DNA of 64,000 nucleotides, from assembly GCF_029350945.1 (NCBI RefSeq), contig NZ_JARKMS010000002.1, forward strand, positions 1,011,376-1,075,375, given 5' to 3'. Numbering within the stretch: the stretch's first letter is position 1; every line of letters begins with the position of its first letter. Positions 56,485 to 64,000 of this stretch are shown one piece after another. The notes beneath the pieces were generated by a model. That model saw nothing but the letters and a program-made list of their open reading frames with translations, did no database searches and was not told where the DNA came from. The translations under genes were made by a program, and so were the position numbers. Source of the DNA: Maribacter huludaoensis (GTDB lineage: Bacteria; Bacteroidota; Bacteroidia; Flavobacteriales; Flavobacteriaceae).

Positions 56485-57102
56485 TCAAAGTGTCTTAAGT
56501 TCTCTTTGTAGATTGAATTTTGCATTGGCCTCATACTTGTTATAAAATATATCGGTTTTAAATATTCTGTCCATTGATAAGAAATGGTGCAAAACTTTCT
56601 TACGGCCAGGTTTATAAATAAAGGAAGGGTAGATCGCATATTCCTTTCTAACATTTTTGTAGTATAGAGTGTATGTTTCCCAACTTTGACCTAAAACGGA
56701 AAGGTCGGCATCTGTAAAATAGTTAGTGTCGCTGTCGTTAGAACTAAGGTGTGATTTGGTAGCTAAAATTTGTTTTTTACATTTTTCGATAATAGCACTG
56801 CAAACAGCAACTTCTTTTAATCGTTTTACTGCAAGATTGGCACTTTTCTCTTCGTTATCTGACTTGGTTGCGTTGTATATGATGTCGTGGTAGTATAGTG
56901 TGAATAAAATAGTATCCCAGTTTTGTATTTCTTCTTTTACATCAGTCAATTGAGCTAATAAATTGTCAAGATGCTGTAATGTATGATAATGTCTTTTATT
57001 GCCTGAATAGTTTTTCTCTATTTCTGACCATAATGTATTTATCAAACTTTTATCATCGGTATATTTTGTCAGGAGTTCATTAAATTTTTCTTGCAGCATC
57101 AT
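56485..57102 (-). CDS. HD-domain-type predicted metal-dependent phosphohydrolase
   Basis: A 205-residue protein of a family described as predicted metal-dependent HD-superfamily phosphohydrolases. Metal ligands are visible in order: H of RHYHTLQHL, YYHDIIYN (HD) and a late TDADLSVLG. The first part (NTLWSEIEKNYSGNKRHYHT) and tail (NLQRELKTL) are typical. The substrate is not established for the family. Its start lies 123 bases from the end of the decayed channel gene. Confidence 0.85.
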   Translation of the reverse strand: MMLQEKFNELLTKYTDDKSLINTLWSEIEKNYSGNKRHYHTLQHLDNLLAQLTDVKEEIQNWDTILFTLYYHDIIYNATKSDNEEKSANLAVKRLKEVAVCSAIIEKCKKQILATKSHLSSNDSDTNYFTDADLSVLGQSWETYTLYYKNVRKEYAIYPSFIYKPGRKKVLHHFLSMDRIFKTDIFYNKYEANAKFNLQRELKTL

Positions 57103-57225
57103 AGTACATTAATATTTGTCATGGCAATTATATGCACCGGCAAATCTACCCAAGAAAAATACAATTTTCATCTAAAGTCAATAGAGCTAGTAGATTAAAT
57201 ATAAAAGAAAGTAAAAGGCGAATAG

Positions 57226-57545
57226 TTATAAACAAGCAACCGGAACCGGTACTTCATTTACTTGTAATTGAAAATAGGGTAGGGCGGCTAATAGATGGTC
57301 AAAAATATCTGCCATTACATATTCCTAATTCTCCTATCTTTTGTTGGCACTAAAAGCATAAACCTCTAAAGGTATACCCTGCTGTGTTGGTGCTAATTGT
57401 CTAACCATTAAGGTCATGCCTTTATTTACCGCAGAATGACTTTCTAGGTAGTCGTTCACGTATTTTTTTAAATACCCCAATAGTGGTCAGGTTTCTGCCG
57501 TTTATGGCTAAATTCTTATTGATATTGTTTTCGGTATTTTAGGTA
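57226..57545 (-). pseudogene. Decayed MscS-family mechanosensitive channel (YbdG/MscM-like), C-terminal remnant
   Basis: Translation of the minus strand gives the cytoplasmic C-terminal part of a YbdG-like channel in pieces: INGRNLTTIGVF, then after one extra A in a seven-A run (57463-57469) KYVNDYLESHSAVNKGMTLM and VRQLAPTQQGIPLEVYAF, then EYVMADIFDHLLAALPYF. In the latter part two codons where Trp and Tyr are expected are TAG (57334-57336 and 57325-57327). The membrane part is missing; the neighbouring gene ends at 57623. One frameshift and two stops make it non-functional. The plus-strand open frame overlapping this stretch is only a shadow of the decayed gene. Confidence 0.82.
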
Positions 57546-57622
57546 GTAATATACTATTTTCCATGGCGGTATATTTTAGAAGTTTGGTAGGTTTTGGATT
57601 GTAATGGTAATTTCTATTTCAC

Positions 57623-58015
57623 TTAACTTTTTACTTGTATTAATATTTGTGACAATACCTTTAGTTTTAAATCTCTATAATTTTGAATTAACGATAGGTA
57701 GGCATCTCTTTTCTTTTCATGGTGATTAAGATAATAGGTGTCGCAAGCAGTAGTATCACATTCAATTGCTTTACCTACGGCATTTTCATATTTATATAAT
57801 GCTGCTAGCATTAGGGCATTTTCCCTACGAATACGGTGTAGCTCTTGGTTCAATTTTGAGTTTTGTATGATGCTGTCTTCAATATCCAAATAGAACTCAA
57901 TTTCCTTATTTAGAAACTCTAGTTCATCTGTCCAATTGTTAATTTCCAGTTTATCCTTCTTCACCATTATTCTTTTGTCAGACTCATGCGGATAAAATTG
58001 TTTTGATGTTATCAT
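57623..58015 (-). CDS. Small helical protein coupled to a GreA/Rnk-like gene
   Basis: A 130-residue, charged, mostly helical protein with a likely coiled coil (about 25-75) and two cysteines in ECDTTACDTYYLNHHEKKR. I know no family. Its ATG overlaps the stop of the GreA/Rnk-like gene (ATGA), so the two are translationally coupled. The coiled coil could stand in for the missing N-terminal finger of the GreA-like partner, which is speculation. Confidence 0.68.
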   Translation of the reverse strand: MITSKQFYPHESDKRIMVKKDKLEINNWTDELEFLNKEIEFYLDIEDSIIQNSKLNQELHRIRRENALMLAALYKYENAVGKAIECDTTACDTYYLNHHEKKRDAYLSLIQNYRDLKLKVLSQILIQVKS

Positions 58016-58431
58016 AATACCATATTTATATTCATATGCAGATTTTCTTGTTCAACTTTTTCTATAGTTAGTTTTTGTTCTCCGTATGGAAATTCCCAAA
58101 TAATGGAATCTCCTTCACTATACCCTATAACCGCTGCGCCCATTGGTGTGAGTATGGATATTTTATTGTTCTTGATATCACTGTCAGTTGGCATTACCAG
58201 CTTGAATTTTTTGTACCACCCGTTTTTAGAACGTATGGTAACATGGGTATTAAAGCGTATGACGTCATTATACATCTCAGATGCATCAAGAATGATAGCG
58301 GTCTCTAATTCACCAACTAATTTTTGAACAGATTTACGTAGTGTATCATCTTTATAATAACCGGATAGGTTCATAAATCTTTTGAGTACCACGTATTCTT
58401 TTTTCTCTATAACAATATTGCCGTACTTCAT
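58012..58431 (-). CDS. GreA/GreB C-terminal-domain protein (Rnk-like), copy 1
   Basis: A 139-residue protein with the FKBP-like C-terminal domain of GreA/GreB (LTPMGAAVIGYSEGDSIIWEFP) after a short helical start, without the long N-terminal coiled-coil finger that reaches the RNA polymerase active site. That is the make-up of Rnk, which binds polymerase and competes with Gre factors. The ATG at 58431 aligns its start (MKYGNIVIEKKE) with the second copy at 61684; an upstream start would add 29 unmatched residues. Overlaps the next gene by four bases. Confidence 0.82.
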   Translation of the reverse strand: MKYGNIVIEKKEYVVLKRFMNLSGYYKDDTLRKSVQKLVGELETAIILDASEMYNDVIRFNTHVTIRSKNGWYKKFKLVMPTDSDIKNNKISILTPMGAAVIGYSEGDSIIWEFPYGEQKLTIEKVEQENLHMNINMVL

Positions 58432-58597
58432 TTTTTTGTTTTGTTCAGATAGTATATTATGCATTTGGCCGATTGTCATTTTAGGCGTAGCCGGAAACCA
58501 AGAATTGTTTGTTTTCAAATAATTACGACTACGCCCATTTTGGCGCTATTGGCTACATACTGTTTAAAATTATTATAGTTTTAAAATGTTTTGATTA

Positions 58598-59887
58598 TCA
58601 AGGAAAAATACCACGTTGTACATATGCCTCTTCTAAACGTTCAATAGCTATAACAAAGGCTGCGGTACGCATGTCAACTTTTCTTTCTTTTGATGTTTTT
58701 AGAACAGTAGAGAATGATTCTTTCATTTTCTTTTCCAGTTTTTCCATCACTTCGTCTAAAGACCAAATTTCTCCATTACGGTTTTGTAACCATTCAAAAT
58801 AACTACCGATCACACCGCCAGAGTTGCAAAGAATGTCCGGGATTATGTCTATACCTTTTTGTAATAAAATTTCTTCAGCGTCCACATCCGTAGGTCCGTT
58901 GGCACCTTCGGCAATTAAATAGGCTTTTACTTTATGGGCATTTTTAGCGGTAATTTGGTTGCCCAACGCTGCAGGTATACAGATATCACAGTCTAAAGAA
59001 AAGAAGTCTTTACTGTCAATTGTTCTTGCCTTTGCATAACCAAGAATGCTCCCCTTATTACCTTGGGAATATTCTTGTAATTGATCTACATCTATACCAT
59101 CTTCATTTGCAATACTACCATAGGCATCCTGAACTGCCGTTAAAATAGCACCTTCGTTTACCAAGAAAAAAGCAGCCCAATACCCTACGTTACCAAAACC
59201 CTGTACAATGAATTTTTTGTCCCTTAGCTCAATATTGTTACTTTCTGCCCAAAATTTAATGGTAAGGAAAACTCCGTACCCGGTAGCTCTGTCACGACCT
59301 TTAGAGCCACCTGCACCAATAGGTTTCCCTGTAACCACGTGCATATTTGTAGATCGCTCCGCAGGAGATTTGGTAGACATATAGGTATCTAGAATCCAAG
59401 CCATGGTCTGCGGATTGGTATTTACGTCGGGTGCAGGAATATCCAATTCTGGTCCAATATTATCTCCAAGGGCGTAGGTGAACCTTCTTGTAATACGCTC
59501 TAATTCAGATATAGAATATTTATTGGGGTCTAGTTGTATTCCACCCTTTGCACCGCCATAAGGCAAACCAGCCAAAGAGGTTTTCCAGGTCATCCATATG
59601 GCCAATGCTTTTGCGGCATCTATGTCAACGGTAGGGTGATAACGTAAACCGCCCTTATATGGTCCCAATGAATTATTATGTTGTACGCGGTAACCGGTAA
59701 AAATTTCTACTTCGCCATTATCCATACGTACGGGGAAGTGAACAACAATTTCGTTATTAGTTACCTCAAGTATTTTTCTAATATTGGTGTTTAGGTCAAT
59801 TATATCAGCGGCATTATCAAATTGCCGCATTACATTTTCTAGCATACCTTGTTTAGGCGCTTTTTTAGATGCTGTTTTTGCTATCAT
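58598..59887 (-). CDS. Glutamate dehydrogenase (Glu/Leu/Phe/Val dehydrogenase family)
   Basis: A 429-residue oxidoreductase that deaminates glutamate to 2-oxoglutarate and ammonia. The catalytic Lys is in LPYGGAKGGIQLDP, glycine-rich KGRDRATGYGVF follows, and the Rossmann domain has FIVQGFGNVGYWAAFFL. Length and order match the small hexameric NAD-type (GudB/RocG-like) enzymes rather than the larger NADP biosynthetic ones, so a catabolic role is more likely. The small Cys-rich gene ends five bases before this start, suggesting a shared transcript. Confidence 0.92.
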   Translation of the reverse strand: MIAKTASKKAPKQGMLENVMRQFDNAADIIDLNTNIRKILEVTNNEIVVHFPVRMDNGEVEIFTGYRVQHNNSLGPYKGGLRYHPTVDIDAAKALAIWMTWKTSLAGLPYGGAKGGIQLDPNKYSISELERITRRFTYALGDNIGPELDIPAPDVNTNPQTMAWILDTYMSTKSPAERSTNMHVVTGKPIGAGGSKGRDRATGYGVFLTIKFWAESNNIELRDKKFIVQGFGNVGYWAAFFLVNEGAILTAVQDAYGSIANEDGIDVDQLQEYSQGNKGSILGYAKARTIDSKDFFSLDCDICIPAALGNQITAKNAHKVKAYLIAEGANGPTDVDAEEILLQKGIDIIPDILCNSGGVIGSYFEWLQNRNGEIWSLDEVMEKLEKKMKESFSTVLKTSKERKVDMRTAAFVIAIERLEEAYVQRGIFP

Positions 59888-59892
59888 TCTAT

Positions 59893-60093
59893 TTAGTTTA
59901 AGACTAATTTTTTATTTGATTCACTACTTGACATTTCATTGGATATCATTAAAACTGTTTCTTCGGTAATATCTAGAAAGTGAAAATATTCGCTACATGT
60001 ATGAATACTGTTTTTATCTTTTGTCAAAGAACAGTAAGCAGCTTGCATACAGGTTGAGCATATGCTTTGCATATAATTTTTAATTGAACTCAT
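59893..60093 (-). CDS. Small cysteine-motif protein upstream of glutamate dehydrogenase
   Basis: A 66-residue protein with four cysteines in CSTCMQAAYC and HTCSEY, a spacing suited to a metal site. The pattern (CxxC, then C, then C followed by an acidic/aromatic residue) recurs in small uncharacterised Bacteroidota proteins. It lies 5 bases before glutamate dehydrogenase and 23 bases after the four-helix membrane protein gene. Short length leaves some doubt, but spacing and pattern favour a real gene. Confidence 0.62.
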   Translation of the reverse strand: MSSIKNYMQSICSTCMQAAYCSLTKDKNSIHTCSEYFHFLDITEETVLMISNEMSSSESNKKLVLN

Positions 60094-60116
60094 AGTAAGA
60101 TTTATTTAAACGATGC

Positions 60117-60755
60117 TTAATCTAGTGCGTGCCGCTTGGTATTTAAGGGATAGAAAATTAATGCTAATAGTGCAAAGCCTATTACTATTAAAAAACCAAG
60201 CGATAGTTTGGATATGAGCAAATTGCTTTCTAATGCTTTGTTTGACAGTTGTGTCATTTGTTTGCTTTCTTCTAATTGTATTGCAGCCAGTATATCTAAT
60301 TTTTTATCTATCTCTTTTAGGGCTTGTAGTGATATTTTGGTATTACCGTTATCCAGATTTTTAAATTGTAGTATCTTTTCTTCAGATGTTTTAAGCTTAC
60401 CAAACTGCAAAGTCAGTTCGTTAAGTGCGTCATATTCTTCATTGGTAAGTTCTGTTAAAGAAAACTGGGACAGTAATTTTTCCGCTCTTTTGTTTTCATT
60501 TGAGACTGCCATATAATCTTCTTGATGTATCAATCGGAGTTTTTTAGAATGAAAAATATTGTTCAATTGATATATGTAATCTTGAACTTTAATTCTATCA
60601 TCATAAACAGAATTTACCGAATTCTGTAATGTAGAAAAATGCCTATGGTATAATCTATTTGAACTTAAGACCAATAAGAATGCAATGGCTAAAATAAAGC
60701 CAGCATGCAATCTGTGGGATGTTTTAAGTTCTGTAAACATGAATGTTAGGATCAA
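60117..60755 (-). CDS. Two-helix membrane protein with MCP-type four-helix-bundle sensor domain
   Basis: A 212-residue protein: membrane helix (about 18-34), a helical extracytoplasmic domain (about 35-180) resembling the 4HB ligand-binding domain of chemoreceptors (NSVNSVYDDRIKVQDYIYQL), and a second membrane helix (about 185-205). No signalling domain follows, so it is a sensor without output. An in-frame ATG six codons downstream (60737) gives MFTELKTSHR and is also possible. It is preceded by a large inverted repeat. Confidence 0.75.
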   Translation of the reverse strand: MILTFMFTELKTSHRLHAGFILAIAFLLVLSSNRLYHRHFSTLQNSVNSVYDDRIKVQDYIYQLNNIFHSKKLRLIHQEDYMAVSNENKRAEKLLSQFSLTELTNEEYDALNELTLQFGKLKTSEEKILQFKNLDNGNTKISLQALKEIDKKLDILAAIQLEESKQMTQLSNKALESNLLISKLSLGFLIVIGFALLALIFYPLNTKRHALD

Positions 60756-60783
60756 ATGATACGTTAGAAATTTATTTTAAATA

Positions 60784-60840
60784 ATCCACTTGGTAAATTC
60801 TTAATAAATCAGCCAACTTATTTATAGAAACCAAGTGGAT
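60784..60840. repeat. Long inverted repeat (11 bp perfect arms) in an intergenic gap
   Basis: ATCCACTTGGT at 60784 and ACCAAGTGGAT at 60830 are perfect complements around 35 bases; inside, ATAAAT and ATTTAT extend pairing toward a large hairpin. No T-run follows on either strand of the size seen at the terminators elsewhere, so its role (attenuator, RNA structure or protein site) is open. Confidence 0.6.
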
Positions 60841-60860
60841 CATCAACCAACTAAAAAAAA

Positions 60861-61220
60861 TTATAAGGCCTGTAATTCGCCAGATGTAATGGCGTCTTTG
60901 TAGTCTGCGGTAACTACTGTATGGCTATTGAAAAAACGGCCACCATCATTGCGTTTTATTTTTATTTGTGTAGAACCGTCCTTAAGTTCTTTAACGGCGG
61001 TAACTACAACTTCTTCTCCATGTACCCGCCTATAATTGGCAAGGCCGCCGCGCTTAATAATGAAATTTTCTCTTGGAAAATCTATGTGCTTGTATTTGTT
61101 TGCTTCAGGTTTTCCTATTTCAAAGACATCACCAACGTTTACTTCTGGTTGTATTGCGTTGTTGTCTTGTGCATTTAATAGACTTACTGAAAATAATAGG
61201 GTAATTGCATATTTTAACAT
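60861..61220 (-). CDS. Small exported protein of unknown function
   Basis: A 119-residue protein with a signal peptide (about 1-17, ending LLNAQ) and a beta-rich mature part (VNVGDVFEIGKPEANKYKHI, then ENFIIKRGGLANYRRVHGEE and RNDGGRFFNSHTVVTAD). No cysteine, no catalytic motif. It starts 17 bases after the GreA/Rnk-like gene stops and so shares its transcript and the sigma-54 promoter. Periplasmic or envelope role presumed. Confidence 0.75.
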   Translation of the reverse strand: MLKYAITLLFSVSLLNAQDNNAIQPEVNVGDVFEIGKPEANKYKHIDFPRENFIIKRGGLANYRRVHGEEVVVTAVKELKDGSTQIKIKRNDGGRFFNSHTVVTADYKDAITSGELQAL

Positions 61221-61237
61221 AACTGAATAATTTAGGG

Positions 61238-61684
61238 TTAATACATTTTTTCTTTTCTGGTTTTTATTTTTTCAGTAGTTTTTCCGTTGGCTGAATTTGG
61301 TTGGTAAACTTTTGTTATTTTCAATGTTATTAGATCACCGGGTAGGCCGTAAGAAATTGTATCTCCTATAGAACGTCCTATTACTAATGCACCCAAACTA
61401 CTAATGACAGATATCCTATTCTGTTCAATATTTTCTTTGTTGGGTGCTACAATTTGGAAAGTTTGCCGAATGCCAGATGCTCCGCTAACTTCAATAACAG
61501 CATTTAAGGTGATAATGTCATACGGAATATCCTCAGTATTCAAGCATAAGGCTCCAGGCATGTTTTGACATAGCATCTCAAGCACATTTTTATGTGCATA
61601 ATCTTCTATGGATACGTTATTTTCATGATATTTTTTAATCATCAAGAATTCGCTTTCCTCAAAAACAAGACTGCCGTATTTCAT
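61238..61684 (-). CDS. GreA/GreB C-terminal-domain protein (Rnk-like), copy 2
   Basis: A 148-residue paralogue of the protein at 58012: MKYGSLVFEESEFLMIKKY at the start, FKBP-like domain with ISSLGALVIGRSIGDTISYG, no finger domain. It is probably an RNA-polymerase-binding modulator of the Rnk type. Sixty-seven bases upstream begins a well-formed sigma-54 promoter (61752-61770), and an NtrC-type activator is the next gene upstream, so transcription is likely sigma-54-dependent. The exported 119-residue protein is downstream in the same transcript. Confidence 0.84.
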   Translation of the reverse strand: MKYGSLVFEESEFLMIKKYHENNVSIEDYAHKNVLEMLCQNMPGALCLNTEDIPYDIITLNAVIEVSGASGIRQTFQIVAPNKENIEQNRISVISSLGALVIGRSIGDTISYGLPGDLITLKITKVYQPNSANGKTTEKIKTRKEKMY

Positions 61685-61751
61685 TTTTTACTTTTTTTAA
61701 TAAACCACAAACTAGATTAGAGATTTAAATTGTTTGTTATTTGTGGTCTAT

Positions 61752-61770
61752 ACGGCAATTGATGTGCCGT
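61752..61770 (-). promoter_or_regulatory. Sigma-54 (RpoN) promoter upstream of GreA/Rnk-like copy 2
   Basis: On the minus strand CGGCACATCAATTGCC has GG, exactly ten bases, then GC, close to the consensus TGGCACG-N4-TTGC for the -24/-12 elements. It lies about 68 bases before the ATG at 61684. The neighbouring NtrC-type protein (61898-63223) is the obvious activator. The same bases form a hairpin, but no terminator T-run follows. Confidence 0.65.
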
Positions 61771-61897
61771 TAAAAAAAATAATAAATAGGAAATATTACA
61801 ATTAATTGAAAATCAGTAATTTAAATGTGTGTTATTGAATTTTTGTGTTTCATGTAAGTGGGGAGGATTTACCCGGTAGGGGAAAATATACCCAGTA

Positions 61898-63223
61898 TTA
61901 TTTAAGTTTTTCTCGCAACGTTTTGCGGTCTATTTGAAGAATTTCAGCCGCTTTTGTCTTATTGCCCTGGGTATGTACCAGTACTCTTTTTATATATTCT
62001 CTTTCCATGTCACGAAGTGGACGAAGTTCATGGTCTTCAAATTCAATTTGATATTTTAAAAAATCGGGTAGATTTTCTACTTCAATATTCCCATCTGCCA
62101 TAATAACGGCTCTCTGAATAATATTCTCCAGTTCCCTAATATTTCCGGGCCAATTGTAACGCTGTAATATCTGTAATGCTTCTGGAGAAATACGTAACAA
62201 GCGATCTTTAAATTCTATTCCGTATTTGCGTAGAAACTTATCCGTTAATAGGGCAATGTCAGATTTTCGATCTCGTAAGGGTGGTACATGAATTTCTACA
62301 ACGGTTAATCTATAGTACAGATCCTCTCTAAAAGTATTGTTCTTTATTTCATCTTTTAAGTTGGCATTGGTGGCCGCAATTATCCTAATATCTACTTTCT
62401 CAACTTTTTGTGAGCCTACCTTGGTAATTTCTTTTTCTTGCAGTGCACGAAGTAATTTGGTCTGTACGGCTAAAGAAGCAGTGCCAATTTCATCTAAGAA
62501 TAAAGTTCCCCCTTCAGCTGCTTGAAAAAAACCGTTCCTATTTTCGATAGCGCCCGTAAATGCTCCTTTTAAATAACCGAATAATTCGGCTTCTTGTAAG
62601 TTTTCTGGAATAGCGGCACAGTTAACGGCAATAAAAGGTTGTCTGGAAAACTTGCCGGAATAATGGATAGCCCTTGCAACCAACTCTTTACCCGTACCGC
62701 TTTCCCCGGTAACTATAACCGTAGCTTTATTGTTTTTAACACGTTCAATAATATTGGTAACTTTTTTAAAAGCGGCAGATGTACCCACCATATCCGAATA
62801 CAGATTTTCACCAGATTTTATTTGAACACTTTTTGCTTTTCTACGGTCGGTATTTTGATTTAATGCCTTTTCAACGGCATCTTTCAGCTCAGCTTTGGTA
62901 AATGGTTTGGTTAAATAATCCGTTGCCCCGGATTTTATGACCTCTAAGCTCCCTTCAACGGAAGGATAACCGGTTACCACCAATTTTGGTATCTCAGGGT
63001 AATGCTCATTTGCGAACTTCAACAATTGAAGTCCGTCTATTTCTGGCATTTGTATATCGGTAATTAGAAGATCAATAAAAGTGTCCTTAAGTATTAAAAG
63101 CGCTTCTTTAACAGAAACGGCTTTATAGGTATGATAGTCCATGGATTTCAGATGCCTTTGTAAAAGCTCTAGAATATTGATGTCATCATCTACTATAAGA
63201 ATATTTTCTTTGCGTAAATCCAT
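61898..63223 (-). CDS. Sigma-54-dependent NtrC-family response regulator
   Basis: A 441-residue regulator: receiver (1-120; D56 in LLITDIQMP), AAA+ domain (about 140-370; Walker A GESGTGKE, sigma-54-contact loop GAFTGA, Walker B GGTLFLDEIG) and C-terminal Fis-type helix-turn-helix (NKTKAAEILQIDRKTLREKL). All parts needed for sigma-54 activation are intact. It starts two bases after its partner kinase gene stops. The target promoter is probably that at 61752, just past its 3' end. Confidence 0.95.
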   Translation of the reverse strand: MDLRKENILIVDDDINILELLQRHLKSMDYHTYKAVSVKEALLILKDTFIDLLITDIQMPEIDGLQLLKFANEHYPEIPKLVVTGYPSVEGSLEVIKSGATDYLTKPFTKAELKDAVEKALNQNTDRRKAKSVQIKSGENLYSDMVGTSAAFKKVTNIIERVKNNKATVIVTGESGTGKELVARAIHYSGKFSRQPFIAVNCAAIPENLQEAELFGYLKGAFTGAIENRNGFFQAAEGGTLFLDEIGTASLAVQTKLLRALQEKEITKVGSQKVEKVDIRIIAATNANLKDEIKNNTFREDLYYRLTVVEIHVPPLRDRKSDIALLTDKFLRKYGIEFKDRLLRISPEALQILQRYNWPGNIRELENIIQRAVIMADGNIEVENLPDFLKYQIEFEDHELRPLRDMEREYIKRVLVHTQGNKTKAAEILQIDRKTLREKLK

Positions 63224-63225
63224 AG

Positions 63226-64000
63226 CTACAATTTAGGAAAGTGGACGGTAAATATAGTTCCTTTAGGTGTATTTGGTTTGTGTTGCAAAGTACCCTTATG
63301 GCTGGTAATTATACCATGAACTACGCTTAATCCAAGTCCCGTACCTTCACCTATTGGCTTTGTGGTAAAGAAAGGCTCAAATACCTTATCTTCCAATTCT
63401 ACAGGAATACCTTCGCCTTGGTCCGCAATTATTAAAAGAATATGACGGTCCGTCTCCTCGATTTTTACGCTTACACTTCCCTCGGTTGGCGAGTAGTATA
63501 TGGCATTCATAATTAGATTGAACAGCACTTGGGTTATTTGAACCGTATCTGCCCTTAGCGCTATATCTTCGTTATTAAAGACGATATCCAATTTTATTTT
63601 TTTATCTCTTAACGTAGGCGCAAGAAGTTTGGTAACGTTGGTAACGATCGGTATCAACTTTACCGTTTTCATTTCTTGGGGCATCTCACAGGCAAAGAAC
63701 ATAAGCTTTTTAACGATTTCTCTACTGAATATGGCATTGTCCATTATTTTTTCTAAGTCTCTAACAGTTTCTTTATCTGTGATCTTATCTGTCAGTAACT
63801 CGGCAAAACCAAGAATGTTGGCAAGTGGTGTATTCAATTCATGAGCAATACCGGCAGTAATTTCACCAAGAATATGTAAACGATCTGCACGTTCTATCTG
63901 TCTTTTTGTGATTGCTTCATTGTCCTTTATGTATTTACGTTCTATAAGGTTGCCAATTGCCAAAGCAACGTTATTTAAAAGTGTTTGTTCTTCCACCAAA
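63226..64000 (-). CDS. NtrB-type histidine kinase, N-terminus outside window
   Basis: C-terminal 257 residues of a kinase whose start lies beyond the window edge. A helical linker precedes HisKA with GITAGIAHELNTPLANILG, and an ATPase domain follows with DQGEGIP, FEPFFTTKPIGEGTGLGLSVV. The visible start (NNVALAIGNLIERKYIKDNE) looks like the end of a GAF sensor. AHELNTP and TTKP are NtrB-like. It is two bases before the NtrC-type gene, its cognate regulator. Confidence 0.92.
   Translation of the reverse strand, partial: LVEEQTLLNNVALAIGNLIERKYIKDNEAITKRQIERADRLHILGEITAGIAHELNTPLANILGFAELLTDKITDKETVRDLEKIMDNAIFSREIVKKLMFFACEMPQEMKTVKLIPIVTNVTKLLAPTLRDKKIKLDIVFNNEDIALRADTVQITQVLFNLIMNAIYYSPTEGSVSVKIEETDRHILLIIADQGEGIPVELEDKVFEPFFTTKPIGEGTGLGLSVVHGIITSHKGTLQHKPNTPKGTIFTVHFPKL

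Noticed and set aside
57103-57140. Sigma-54-like GG..GC pair upstream of the HD-type gene
   Set aside because: The spacer is 11 bases, not 10, and the -24 half does not match TGGCAC; spacing is strict in real sites.
57132-57353. Plus-strand open frame of 73 residues
   Set aside because: The opposite strand shows channel-protein homology with stops; the plus frame is a shadow of this pseudogene, with basic, low-complexity content.
61704-61747. ACCACAAA / TTTGTGGT inverted repeat as a terminator
   Set aside because: A 28-base loop and no adjacent T-run; it may be incidental to the leader of the GreA/Rnk-like gene.
1-64000. CRISPR arrays, insertion sequences, integrases, prophage genes
   Set aside because: No spaced repeats, transposase or integrase motifs, or terminal inverted repeats with target duplications were seen.

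Overview
The window looks like a chromosome segment of a marine-type flavobacterium (Bacteroidota). The evidence is low GC, almost no Shine-Dalgarno motifs, several promoter -7 boxes of the Bacteroidota type TAnnTTTG, a CrtZ/CrtB/CrtI carotenoid set, HNLRSP-type histidine kinases, LytTR regulators and many Bacteroidota-type DUF genes. I see no prophage, insertion sequence, CRISPR array or rRNA operon. There is one tRNA, tRNA-Leu(GAG), at 9044-9127.

Layout: (1) 1-5249, two unrelated aconitases (AcnB type, cut by the window edge, and mitochondrial type) and a thioredoxin-fold protein without its CxxC. (2) 5271-8934 (minus), a carotenoid operon headed by a CarH-like B12-binding MerR regulator, then crtI, crtB, crtZ. 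(3) 9215-15080, an AraC regulator divergent from a complete four-enzyme trans-4-hydroxy-L-proline to 2-oxoglutarate pathway. (4) 15202-21426, a tightly packed signalling operon: single receiver, H-NOX haem sensor, PAS histidine kinase, FIST (NosP-like) sensor, second histidine kinase, stand-alone Hpt and LytTR response regulator. (5) 21446-25970 (minus), a receiver, a membrane sensor kinase and a TPR/beta-barrel outer-membrane protein. (6) 26195-40317, an exopolysaccharide-type locus with two flippases, two GT4 glycosyltransferases, two receiver-GT2 fusion proteins and a divergent operon for a giant GT-C-like membrane protein, an Ig-like lipoprotein and a membrane-anchored clan-A glycoside hydrolase. 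(7) 40452-57102, a mosaic of housekeeping and accessory genes (FUSC transporter, lipoprotein hydrolase, two Crp/Fnr regulators, Tat-type FAD oxidoreductase, CrtA-like monooxygenase, small DUF proteins). (8) 57226-64000 (minus), a decayed mechanosensitive-channel gene, two GreA/Rnk-like proteins, glutamate dehydrogenase, small stress-type genes and an NtrC/NtrB-like pair with a good sigma-54 promoter nearby.

The most interesting idea is that regions 4 and 6 form one system. A near-identical intergenic element (core CCATTCGTCTACAGTAA) lies upstream of the signalling operon, the flippase/TPR divergent promoter, the first GT4 gene and the second receiver-GT2 gene. In the first and last of these it is repeated with a 21-bp period, as expected for a LytTR-type binding site. 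The model is that two nitric-oxide-type sensors (H-NOX and FIST/NosP), each with its own kinase, converge through an Hpt protein on a LytTR regulator that activates a polysaccharide locus, whose GT2 enzymes carry their own receiver domains and so may also be controlled by phosphorylation. The sequence layout supports this. The gas specificity, phosphotransfer order and polysaccharide product are inference.
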